Source: Rhizophagus irregularis (Eukaryota; Glomeromycota; Glomeromycetes; Glomerales; Glomeraceae). From it: a DNA stretch of 64,000 nt. A program made the position numbers and the translations under genes. This document shows positions 45,791 to 56,389 of the stretch, one piece after another. The stretch covers positions 2,124,001 through 2,188,000 of the forward strand of contig NC_089458.1 of the NCBI RefSeq assembly GCF_026210795.1. The letters are read 5' to 3'. Under the pieces are notes generated by a model, which was not told where the DNA came from, searched no databases, and saw only the letters and a list, made by a program, of their open reading frames with translations. The first letter of the stretch is position 1; every line of letters begins with the position of its first letter.

Positions 45791-48190
45791 TAGGGATGGG
45801 GGTTAATTAACCACGGTTAATTAACCATGGTTAATTAACCGTTAATTTTGTTAGTTATGATTGATTTAAAATGGTTAATTAACCGTTATTTATAATTAGC
45901 CAATCAAAATGCAGAATTTAAATCATGTGATTAAATGATAATCCATTATTTTGTTACACAATTAAATATTAATTAATATAAATATTGATTAAATCTATGA
46001 TCTACATATTGCATGATCTTTTTTTTAAGATAAATTTTTTTTAAAAAAACACTTTTTTTTTGCAAATTTATTGTTCATTATCATGGTAAAAAAAAAGGGA
46101 ACTGTTTGGAAACATTGGACAATAATTACTGAAGCAGAAAGTAATGAAGAAAGTAGTAGGTCTAAGAAAAAAACACATCCTTCTGTACGTTGTAATTATT
46201 GTTCTAAAGTTTTTGAACAAGGTACAGCTAAAAGAATGCAAGTTCATCTTAATGATAGTTGTCCTGAGCCTCCAGAAAGTGCAAAAACAAAGAAACAACA
46301 AATTCCTGAACTATTAGAAACTTCTGACGCTACTACTTCTACTTTTATTCCTACAGTAAAAACATCAAAAAAGCATTTAAAAAATACAACAATTGAGAAT
46401 TTTGTTGATCGTATGAGTGAAGAAGAACAAGATACTCTTGAAATTTTACTAGCTCAAGCATTATTTGCTGCTGGAGTTCCTTTTTCTTTTCTTGAAAATA
46501 ATTATGTTATTCAGTTTTTTCAACAATTACGTCCAGCATTCAAATTACCTAATCGAAGAAAACTTGCTGATGAATTACTTGATGATGTTTTTGATGAAGT
46601 TAAAGCTGAATGTAATGAACAAATTTTACAAGCTAAATCTCTTACAATGGTTTCAGATGGTTGGTCTAATATTAATCGAGAATCAGTTCAAAATTTTGTT
46701 ATTTGTACTCCAAAACCATTATTCTTTGATGCTATTTATTCTGGTGAAGAATCTCATACAGCTAAATGGGTTGCAGATGAAATTATTAAATTCAAATGGA
46801 AATTGTTGGTATTAATAAATTTTCAGCAGTTATTACAGATACAGCTAGTGTAATGAAAGCAGCTTGGCGAATTATTGAAGATAGTTATCCAAGTATTGTT
46901 TGTTTAGGATGTAATTCTCATGTAATGAATCTTTTAATTAGTGATATTTTAAAGATTGATCAAATTAAATCTGTTGTTGAAAATGCAAAAAAGTTGGTCA
47001 ATTATTTTAAGGCACATGTACAGGCAACAGCTAAATTGAAACGTATTCAAAAAGAAAATTATTCTAAAGAAATTGCATTGGTTTTACCAGCACTTACAAG
47101 ATGGGGAACACATCTTGCTTGTTTTCAATCACTTCAAAATTCAAGAACAGCACTTGAACAGGCTTTAATGGATATAAGAATTCGTCAAAATATGGATTTA
47201 ACTTTAAGAGCTCATATTTTATCAGATGAGTTTTGGGAAGATTTAGATATAATAACAAAAATTATGGAACCAATGGTTTCAGCATTAAAGTTATTTGAAT
47301 CAGATATTTCAATTCTTTCAAATGTTTATTCATATTTCAAAGAAGTAATGAATCAAATTAATCAAATAGATTGTAATTTTTCTGATAAACTTCAAGAACT
47401 TATTGCAAAGCGATGGGAATATACTTATCATCCTATTATGATAACAGCTTATATGTTAGATCCACAATTTTTGGAAAAAAGTAAAAATGATGAAGTTGAA
47501 TCTATTGGTTATGTAGAATTTACAACATTTGTAAATAAAAGATTTAATCAGGAAGAAGCAGTAGAATTATTTGCTGAATTGGTAAATTTTCGTAATAAAA
47601 ATTCACCTTATGATAATGAAATTATTTGGAAATCTGCTAATATTCTTAATTCATCTTTATGGTGGCAATCATGGCCAACTAGTAAACTTCAACAACTGGC
47701 TATTAAAATTCTCTCAATTCCTACATCTTCTGCAGCTGCAGAAAGAAATTTTTCTACTTTTGGTTTTATTCATAATAAAATTCGAAATAGATTGAAAAAT
47801 GAACGTGTTAAAAAATTAGTTTATATTTATGGAAATCTTCGAATGTGTAATAGACTTGTAAAAATACAAAAAAAGAAACAGATTAGTAATTTTAATGAAA
47901 ATGAAGAAGATAGTAATAATAGTTCTGATAATGAAAATAAAGAAGATGATAATAATAATAGTTCTGATAATGATAGTATATTTGGATTTGAAGCAAATGT
48001 TATTAATTTAGATGATGAAGAATAAATAAAATATATTAAAATTTTATAATATTTAATAAATTATAAATTTATTTTAACTTCCTTAAAATTATATATACAG
48101 GTTATTTATGGGTTAATTAACCGTTAACTAACCGTTAATTAACCGGTTAATTAACCAAATTCATAACTAACGGTTATTTTACCAACCCTA
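45791..48190 (+). mobile_element. 2.4-kb hAT element, TAGGG(A/T)TGG ends
   Basis: Left end TAGGGATGGGGG, right end CCAACCCTA; the perfect 8-bp duplication CCGGTCGT lies at 45783-45790 and 48191-48198, and the target was a unit of array B. The subterminal regions repeat GGTTAATTAACC (45801-45840, 48110-48155). It carries one transposase gene on the plus strand, and is the innermost, hence youngest, insertion of the stack. Confidence 0.94.
46083..48025 (+). pseudogene. hAT transposase with BED finger (single frameshift)
   Basis: The true ATG is at 46083. The N-terminus is basic, then a BED-type finger RCNYCSKVFEQG...MQVHLNDSC at about residues 34-63. The catalytic region follows: MVSDGWSNINRES, then TDTASVMKAAW and CLGCNSHVMNLL. 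The C-terminal hAT dimerisation domain is clear (LWWQSWPTSKLQQLAIKILS, SSAAAERNFSTF, NKIRNRLKNERVKKLV), ending in an acidic tail. The frame changes once near 46790-46800, between the DEIIK and GINKFSAVI segments, so two open frames (46083-46853, 46796-48025) make up a protein of about 645 residues. Everything else is intact, so the element is only one base from coding capacity, or the break is a sequence error. The enzyme would cut and join element ends in the nucleus. Confidence 0.88.
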
Positions 48191-48830
48191 CCGGTCGTGC
48201 TTTTCGTTCGGAAACTCTACAAAAAAGAGAAAAATAATAAACTAGTTAAAATTTTAAAAAATACATTAAAAATATTACAAGTCCTCATACCTTCGCTCCA
48301 TTTCAAAAGTCCGGTCATGTTTTTCGTCCAGAAACTCTAAAAAAAGAAAAAAAATAACAAATTAGTTAATTTTAACAAATATTAAAATATAACGAAGTCA
48401 CCATACCTCGCTCAATTTCAAAAGTCCGGTCGTGCTTTTCGTTCGAAACTCTACAAAAAAGAGAAAAAAACAATAAATTAGTTAAATTTTAAAAAAAACC
48501 ATTAAAAATATAATGAAACTTGGTCCATACCTCGCTCAATTTCAAAAGTCCGGTTGTGTTTTTTGTCCGGAAACTCTGCAAAAGAGAAAAAAAAAACAAA
48601 TTAGTTAAATTTTTAGGAACAAATTAAAATATAACGATAGTTCCCATCATAAGCTCAATTTCAAAAGTCCAGTAGTTTATTTTCGTCGAAAGCCCTACAA
48701 AATAGAAAAAAAAAACAAATTAATTAAATTTTTAAAATATAACGAAACCTGATCTATACCTTGCTTAATACCAAAAATCCGGTCGCAATTTTATTCAGAA
48801 CTCTACAAAATAAATAAAAAAATGCGAGTT

Positions 48831-49210
48831 TACATTAGAAAAAGTTGCCCAGAAAAGAAAAAAAAGATTGTCAGTTGTACTGCGCAATCTGATTTCTGAT
48901 AATCTTAAAATTTTATTTACCGGGAGAAAAAGAAATTTTTTAATATTTTTTTTTAATAATATTAGTATTTAGTTAAGTATAATTTGATTTATATTTTATA
49001 CTAATATTATATTAAATAAAATTTATAATTTCGGCCAAATTTCGGCCTTTCGGCAAGAATTTCAGCATTATAAGTTTTGGCAAATTTATTTTTAATTGCC
49101 GAAACTTTCAGCAACATAAAAGTTTCGGCCTTAATTTACATTTATATAATAATCGCATAACAGAAATACAGAAATTAAAAGTAAATAAATTCAAAATTAA
49201 TTTGTTATTT
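48831..49210. other. AT-rich 3' flank of the inner transposase gene
   Basis: 49028-49133 repeats TTTCGGC / GCCGAAAC phrases and ends GGCCTTA, resembling the TAAGGTTGC MITE family. Together with TAAGGTTGCCTGCCG at 45434 it may mark the two ends of a further element carrying array B, but no matching duplication was found. Confidence 0.4.
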
Positions 49211-51890
49211 TTAATTATTATGACGCCACCAGCTTTTTAAACACATGCAAACTCTGATAGTTTCTGGTGATAAACTGCATCTTCTATGAGAAACTAGGTC
49301 AGTACCACCAGAAAATACACGTTCCACTGGTACACTTGTGCCTATTTTATATAATTAAATTTTAGTAAATTAACCATATTTACAATCAATTTGACCTAAG
49401 CTATTAATTATTGAAATATACCTGGCACCGCTAAATAATCTCTGGCCATTTTGGCCAAATTTGGAAATTCTTTTTCGTGAAGCTATACAATTATATAAAA
49501 ACAATAATTAATAATTAATAAAAATAATTTAATTAATTGTATTATTATAATTTAAAATAAAAAAATGATTACCTTCCAATATAACAAAGTATCTGTTTCA
49601 ATATTTGCTGGCGGACTACTCAAGTAATTATCAAGTTCATCGGATTGCACAAATTTGCGTTTTTTGTATATATGATTTGCAAGTATATTTGTTTTACTGG
49701 GTGGATTAACGCTAGCTACTTGAGTTGACATATAATTTTTTTTCCATAATTCAATTATTTGTTTTTTATATGTTTCAATATAATCATCAAACCCATTTTC
49801 ATTATAATATTCAATTTTATTTTTTGGATCTAAAACTTTTTAAATAATTGATATTATAATAATGAAATTATTATTTATCATTAATATGTAAAAAAAAAAA
49901 TTTAAACTCATATATATACATACTGGTTGAGATTATATATACAAGTCCATCGGATGTTGGATAATATTGTAATAATTTATCTTTTGCACTATTGGCAGCT
50001 ACAACAACATCTTCTGAAGGATTTTTTTGATCAATAAAATCCTCAATTATATCAATTAAATAGTTATAAATTGGAATTGTTTAACAAAGAGTGGGGTGAT
50101 TTGCTTCACTCATTGCAAGGGTTGCTGTTTGAAAACACTAACAATAAATTTAAATTTGTTAAATATTTAATACATTAATATAAAATTTATTACATATTTA
50201 CATACTTCCATCAAACTTTCAACTTCTTGGATTCGTTCCCAGTCTTCATTTGATAATAAATAATTCTTCAATTCATTATCTGCTGATGCCATATAATGTA
50301 ATGGCTAATAAATAAAATGTGATAAATTGATAATATTAATTATATACTATTAATGTATAATATTAATTAATTATTATAGTAATTTTACCTCACGTAAATG
50401 TAATGCTCTATCCATCATCATGTACGTAGAATTCTAACGTGTTTTCACGTCAGGTATTAATTCTAAATCTTTAATTTTTAAAGCAGTACATTGCAAACTG
50501 AAACGTTCACGTCTTTGGGGCGATGCTCAGATTTTAGCTACTAGGGTTCTCAACTATAACATTTAATACACAATACAATTGATAAGTTTAAATATGATTG
50601 TATGAATATAAAAATTAAAAATTGTAATAATTTAAAAAATATTACTTTTGCAATAACTCCAACAGGATTTTTATCATTTAATACTTCTTCTTCACTTTCA
50701 GGTCCAGTTCCTTTAAGTGCTTTTAAAGCATCCTGTGCGGCCAAATTAATAATGTGGGCAAAACAGTGTACACGCTGATTTTTAATATCAAATATGACAT
50801 CATTCTCATTGCACATTGTTTTAAAATGGTTAAAGAATGTATTCATGTTAGAAGCATTATCACTTGTAACGCCTAATAACTATAAAGAATAAAATGTTAA
50901 TATAAATTAAAACTATTAAATATTATAAAAACATGAAAATTAAATTTACTTTTGTCAATAGTTTATATTCTTTTAATACTTGAAAAAATGCTTTGGCTAA
51001 GTTTTCGCCAGAATGTGGCCCTTTTAAATGATAAAATTCAAGCGTTATTTTTTTAAGTTCCCAATTTTCACTGATCCAATGGGCAGTGATTCCAAGAAAC
51101 GGAATTTAATTTTTTGATGTCCATGCGTCAAGAGTGAATGAAATTTGCCCAGGTACATTTTGCAATTCCTTTTGTATAGAGGTTTGTTCATCATTGAATG
51201 CTTGATGAATATCTTTGCGTATAGTAACGGCAGACGGAATAATGGCTTCACGATTAAGTCTTTTTATCATTACTTTAAAATGATCATCATCTACAACGGT
51301 AAAGGGTTGATCACTTACAACCACCCATTTGATTAAATCATTACGCCAATTATCTTGTGTAAATTTCTGTAATTAAATACATATATGGTTATTAATTATC
51401 TAAAACTAGAAATTAACGAAATAAATAATAAAAATTAATAATACATACTAGTTCATCTGCTTTTTTTACGAACTTATCCATTGCTCCTACTTTTTTTTCA
51501 GCAGCAATTATATTATTATGCTTATTTTTAAGATGTTTTATAAGTGTAGAAGTTGAACCATTTTTTGATACTTTATAGGTCATACTAAAAGAAATAATCA
51601 AAAATAAACAATTTTTTAAAAATTTAAAAGAAATTTATAATTATAAAATCAAAAGACACAAACTTTACCCGCAGTGGATACAAGAATGAGTATTATTTTG
51701 TTTATTCAAAGTAAAGTTTAAATGAGCAATTGATGTTTTTTTTTTACTTTTTTCAATCGTAATTTCTTGATCGTCATCTGCTTCATTCATTTCTTGATCA
51801 GGTTCAGTTTCAGGTAATCTGTCGTCATCTTCCATATCATATCCATCTATATCGGTATTAACATCATGAACTACCGCTTGTACTAGCCAT
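49211..51890 (-). pseudogene. hAT transposase of the inner element (multi-exon, nonsense-ridden)
   Basis: The ATG is at 51890 (MASTSG), then one base out of phase to an acidic stretch and a BED finger (HSCIHCG, intron 51585-51668, MTYKVSKNGSTSTLIKHLKNKH). Further exons, all with GT-AG borders: 51449-51584, 50950-51366 (FTQDNWRNDLIKWVV, LDAWTSKN), 50646-50879 (LLGVTSDNASNMNTFF, RVHCFAHIINLAAQDAL), 50389-50553, and several more down to a last exon with TSVPVERVFSGGTDLVSHRRCSLSPETIR and a TAA at 49211-49213. In-frame stops follow SKN, VAKI and VKTR (the last where a Trp is usual in related transposases). Once a transposase moving 45080-53681; now dead. Confidence 0.82.
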
Positions 51891-52469
51891 ATTTTAAAAA
51901 ACTAATTTTTTTTATTTTATTTTATGTGAATATTTTAAAAAACTAATTTAAAAGTGCGTAAAAAATTATTTTAAAAAAATGACGCGCAAAAAAAAGTTTC
52001 ATTATTAAAAAGAAATCAAGGACCGTGTGAATTGAAAAATAAAGGGGCTATGCAATAAAATCATAATGACATAATGATTAAGTAATAATGATGTCAATTT
52101 ATTAAATCACAATTCCGTAATTCACAAATAAATAAAAAAAATGATTTTATTAATCATTAATCCTATTAAGTAATTTAAAAAAACTTTTTTTTATTAAAAA
52201 CTGTGCAGTATTTTGATATGCCATAATTAAATTATCCACAATATCGGCCAGTTTCGGTCATATGATTTCCGTACCATACTGATTTACTAATCTGATCGTG
52301 GATGATCTTTTTTTTCAAAAAAAAAAAACCGTTAAAGTGAAAAAAAAACGGTTTATTGGTGAAACTTCCCCTATTTCATTTCTTTCCCCTTGTCCTTTCC
52401 TTTTTCCCTTTCCTTAGTCTTCTCTCTTACTTCCTGTTGAAAAACTTCTTTAACAAAACGTTTTCTAGC
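51891..52469. other. 5' flank of the inner transposase gene, no other gene seen
   Basis: AT-rich. It should contain the transposase promoter; no clear TATA box stands out from the general A/T background. Confidence 0.4.
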
Positions 52470-53110
52470 GTTTCAGTTTTATTCTTTTTTTAGGAAGTTC
52501 TTTCGGTCTCCTTGGATGTGACAGTTCGGTAAATTTACTTTTAATTCTTTTGTTTTTAATGAACGATTTTTAAGGTTATTTTTCTTAATTTTTTAGACAG
52601 CACGGCGACGGAATAAAATTTTTTTTAACAAAACAATCACTAACGTTTCATTTATTCTGTTTTTGTAGACGACTGATACTTCGGAACATTTGGGCACGTG
52701 AGAATCAGTAAGGGAGATTTTTGTGAATAATTTTTTAACAAAACTAGTACTAATTATTTCGTTTAATTTTTCTTTTTGTAGGCAGACCGATACCTCGAAT
52801 ATTTACTGGGATTGGTGAGTAGGGGAGAGGAAATTGTTTTTTGAATAGTTCTTTGACGAAACTATAACTAATTGCTTCATTTTTTTCTTCAGTTTTGTAG
52901 ATGGCCGATTCAATGGTGTATTTGGACGAATGAAAAATTTGGTGGAGGTGCTAATTTTATTAATTCTTTTAACGAAACGATCACTGACATTTCGTTTATT
53001 TCTTCTGGTTCTTCAAAACATTGGACACGTGGGACTTTGGTAAGACCTTCCCGAGACTTGGAAATAACTTTGGGAAAAGGGAGGAGCTTTCTTTTTCATT
53101 TGAAACATTA
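52470..53110 (+). repeat. Tandem array C: degenerate exon-intron-like units, plus strand
   Basis: About five diverged units of roughly 100 bp. Blocks such as GAAGTTCTTTCGGTCTCC...CAGTTCG, ACGACTGATACTTCGG..., GCAGACCGATACCTCG... and ATGGCCGATTC... are each preceded by TTTTTTAG or TTTTGTAG; most are followed by GTAAAT, TAAGGG or GTGAGT. ACGAAACTA..ACTAA-(T/C)-TTTCGTTT phrases recur in the spacers. It points rightwards, away from the transposase gene, while array B points leftwards. Confidence 0.6.
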
Positions 53111-53509
53111 GAATTTTGTTCTTTTATAGCTTTAGGAGATAATTAAAAAGGCCTCGCAGTTTCTAGAATCATAGGTTATTATATCTTATTATATATGTAG
53201 AATAATTTGTAATTTAATTTTAATTTATATAATAAATAGTTAAATATAAAAATGAAAATGCAAGTGTAATAAATATAGTTAACATATAATAAATAAAATC
53301 TATTGTAACTTGGCCATAAATAATTAATATTTCAATATTTATTAGTATAATTAATTTGTACTAATATTATGGTAATTGATTATGCTGAGTATAATTAAAA
53401 TTACTTTAAAGAACCATTTTTTAATTAAATTAATTATAAACATTTAAAAAAAGCATTATTTTAAATAATTTAAATTACTTATAAATTTAATTTTATTAAT
53501 AAGTTTAAT
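53111..53509. other. AT-rich right arm of the inner hAT, no gene
   Basis: Plain A/T-rich sequence between array C and the GGTCCGG-rich subterminal region. No reading frame or repeat of note. Confidence 0.45.
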
Positions 53510-54247
53510 ATGGTCCGATCTGGTCCAATCCGTCAAATTTGGTCCGGATTAGATTTATAATCCGAAATCAGATCGGACCGGACCGAATATTTTAGTCTGG
53601 GTTGAAACATCAACCCGGACCTGACCAATCCGAATTTTTGGGTCGGATTGCTGGATTAGGACCAGACCGATTAGAGCTTTAAGATCAGGTTAATTGATAA
53701 ACCTGACCTGAAATTTTTTTTCAGGTCAGGTCAGGTCAGGTTATATCAGGTTGTCTGTTTGACCTGACCTGACCTGAAACCTGAAAAATTTCAGGACTAT
53801 TTTTATTAAAGTATTGAAAAAAAACGGTACAAAACTTTTTTTTTTTAATATAATATTATGAAAAAAAACGTTTTTGCAACGTTTTTTATTAAAATATTGA
53901 AAAAAAATATTGCAAAACGTTTTTTTTAATATAAAAATGTTTTCGCAACGTTATTATTGAAATATCAAAAAAAAATGTTACGAAACATTTTTTTAATATA
54001 ATATTATGAAAAAAACGTTTTCGCAACGTTTTTTCTCGAAATATTGCGATTCAACATTTTTATATTAAAATCATATAAAAAAGTGAATCCCAATACTGCA
54101 ACTCACTTTTATTATATAGTAGAATCAATAGTTTCGGGTCAACAGGTCAATCAGGTCAGGTCAATCTTCATACCTGACCTGAATTTCAGGTCAGGTCAGG
54201 TCAGATTACCTGAATTTGGCTGACCTGTTTGGAGCTCTAATGAGAAG

Positions 54248-56323
54248 CTAAAAGAGGAGCATGACGATTGTAAAAAAGTTTAACTAAAGTCTTACGTATT
54301 ACTTCTAACAAAGTGATAAGATGTGTATTTTTGAGCAGGCATTTCCATTCATGTGGTTTGGGAATTGAGAAAACAGTTGCTTGTTTTCACAAATCAGAAA
54401 TATTCAATTCGGATAAACAAGAACCAACTAATAACAAAAGCAAGGAGAAAGCATGAGGACTAAGATGTTTTAGCATCTCATATGAAATAGAAGGTAGAAG
54501 CCATATCATTAGGCATATACGCGATTGTAGAAGACCATTCATTAAGAAAGAAAGGATTCATCAAAAAGTCATAAATATTTGAAAAAATCTCAACAAGCAG
54601 CTCATAAATATCTGATTATCTTTTAGGCAAGTCATCAATCGAAGAAGAAGGAGAAGAAGTAATTGGCACAAAATTCTGAAAATGATCAATAACTTCGCGA
54701 TCAATAGTGTCTAGAGAGGTGTGTAAAACAGGATTCGTAGGATGGTCAACAAATACTCGATCGAGAACAATACGACATCTAGTTCTTGATAAAGCAGACT
54801 CAATAAAAGTGGAAATATCATTGGTGAAGTTATCATTTCTAGCATTAATATTGGCTTGAATGGATGAAGCTTGAAATTCTTTTTCTTTAAGCAAAAGCAG
54901 GCCTCGTAAGAGCAAAGTCATATTTTCTAATTTGCTAAGCAAATCAACGAAATCATCAGTATGTCCTTCATAAAGAGAAGGAAGAAGAATTATGGGAACT
55001 GAAAAAGTACGACTATAAGTCGATAAAAGATTATTAAGTCGTATAAAATATGATGACCATTTAGATTCAAATTGTGAGAAATATAAAGTAGGAGTCTTAT
55101 GAAGAAGACGAATAGATTTAGCCACTTTGGAAAGAAATTGATAAGATTGAGTTAAGGACTTTAAGTCTTTAGGCTTCTTTGGAGTATAAGTATTGCCAAC
55201 AGTAACCGATGGCAGTTTAGCTTTCGCAGCTCTAAGGATCCTAGAGTAAAGATATTCACATTTTTGGTTAAGGGGCTAAGCGTCAAAACTAACTTGGTCA
55301 ATTGAAAATAAAGCATCCAATTCCTCAGCAAAGGTTATCCATTATTCAGCAGAAACAGAGTCAAATTTAAAGATACGACGAACATTATGATTGAGTTATT
55401 GAGCACGAGCAGATTTGATAGCATCTGTTAAGAGTGACATGTCAAAATATGTGATGATAGGATTATGGTCAGAGATGTGCAAATCATGTGCATCAAAAAT
55501 AGAAGCAGTCAACATATAACGGCGAAGAAGCGGGCAGGACCAAACGAAATCTATTCGTGTAATAGTATCAAGGTGATGATAAGTGCTTAAAGTGGGAGAT
55601 AAATTTAAAGGGGTACAATCTTCATAATTATGAGAGAGCAAATAATAGAATAATCTATGAACACGATTATTAGTGACCTGGGTTGATGAAGAAAAATAGA
55701 ATATAATTTGTCTAAGTTCATATTAAAATCATCACAAATAACATGATGAAAGTTTTGGGAAGCAGCCAAGAGATAAGGGAAATTAACTGATCAATAACTG
55801 TATTGCGAAGTATAGGATCATTGATAGATGGGATATATACAACAAAAATTCACAATTTAACATTGCCTTTAAAATATAAATCTACCGATAAAATTCGTGA
55901 AGAGTGGGATTCATAAAATTGGACATGGGTGGCTAAAGAGTTGTGAATGAACAAAGAAACACCGCCAGATGAGCGGCCATGTTTGGTCGAGTCAAGATTA
56001 GAATGAAAGGAGGAATAATCTTTAATTCGTTTAGATAAAAATTTCATTTGTTTAGGGGATAAATAGGTGTTAACGACACCATCAAAAGAAATATATTGTT
56101 GAGTAAAAAATGAAGAAATTTGATCAATCTTAAAGGAACCTTGTCCAGAAGTTTTAAGACCATTAACATTGAAAGAAGAAATGTTAAATGAATTGGGGAT
56201 GGGGGAGGTTGAGGAAGAAGAAAATAACGTATCAGATAAAGAATCATTAAAAATATCATTATAATCAACGGGGTTAGGAGGATTGCGCATAAAGTTATCA
56301 TAATCTATATTATTGTTCATCAT
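54248..56323 (-). pseudogene. Copy 3 ORF2, N-terminal half: APE endonuclease and start of RT
   Basis: ATGATG at 56323. The endonuclease region shows FNVNGLKTS (about 56160-56185), the GGVSLFIHNSL segment (about 55920-55955), RIDFVWSCP (about 55530-55560) and SDHNPIITYF (about 55445-55480). It is followed by the linker with ALSRTRCRIVLDRVFVDH, the counterpart of ALSVEKRSIVLDRVLVV in copy 1, and the RT start (IRKTLVKLF) just before the hAT insertion. Several stops and frame changes (near 55850, 55650, 55390, 55270, 54600). Confidence 0.8.
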
Positions 56324-56389
56324 TAATGCACCATGATAAAAATTGTAGGGTGAAAAGGAAGGATAACAAATTAATCAGACGAAATCTTA

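Larger units (their letters stand above)
45555..48830 (-). repeat. Tandem array B: exon-intron-like units, minus strand, split by a hAT
   Basis: On the minus strand, blocks such as AGTTTCCGGACGAAAAGCAC...TTGAGCGAG (about 45 bases) are each preceded by CTTTTTTGTAG and followed by GTATGGTGAC or a variant, then an AT-rich intron-like part. The CCGGT landmark recurs at 48191, 48311, 48426, 48550 and 48779 (110-124 bp steps, with a variant unit at 48669). Two further units lie at 45590-45782. The hAT at 45791-48190 interrupts one unit. The blocks share GGACGA...ACGACC(A/G)GGA with array A. Confidence 0.8.
45080..53681 (-). mobile_element. hAT element (inner) with its own broken transposase
   Basis: Ends TAAAGCTCTAAATGG and CGATTAGAGCTTTA are inverted; the perfect 8-bp duplication AGATCAGG lies at 45072-45079 and 53682-53689. 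Both ends carry clusters of GGTCCGG / GGACCGGACC phrases (45090-45235, 53510-53670). The minus-strand transposase gene is at 49211-51890. Exon-intron-like arrays flank it (array B on the left, array C on the right). A 2.4-kb hAT is inserted at 45791. Confidence 0.9.
45049..54239. mobile_element. Non-autonomous hAT (outer), AGGTC-repeat type, carrying another hAT
   Basis: Ends TAGAGTTCCAAA and TTTGGAGCTCTA are inverted; the perfect 8-bp duplication ATGAGAAG lies at 45041-45048 and 54240-54247. Its own sequence is only 45049-45079 plus 53690-54239, about 581 bp, and is filled with CAGGTCAGGTCAGG repeats near both ends and an AAACGTTTTTGCAACG-type repeat inside. No gene of its own. Confidence 0.92.

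Noticed and set aside
52872-53111. 79-codon plus-strand frame
   Set aside because: Lies wholly in array C and reads through an intron-like spacer; no family likeness.
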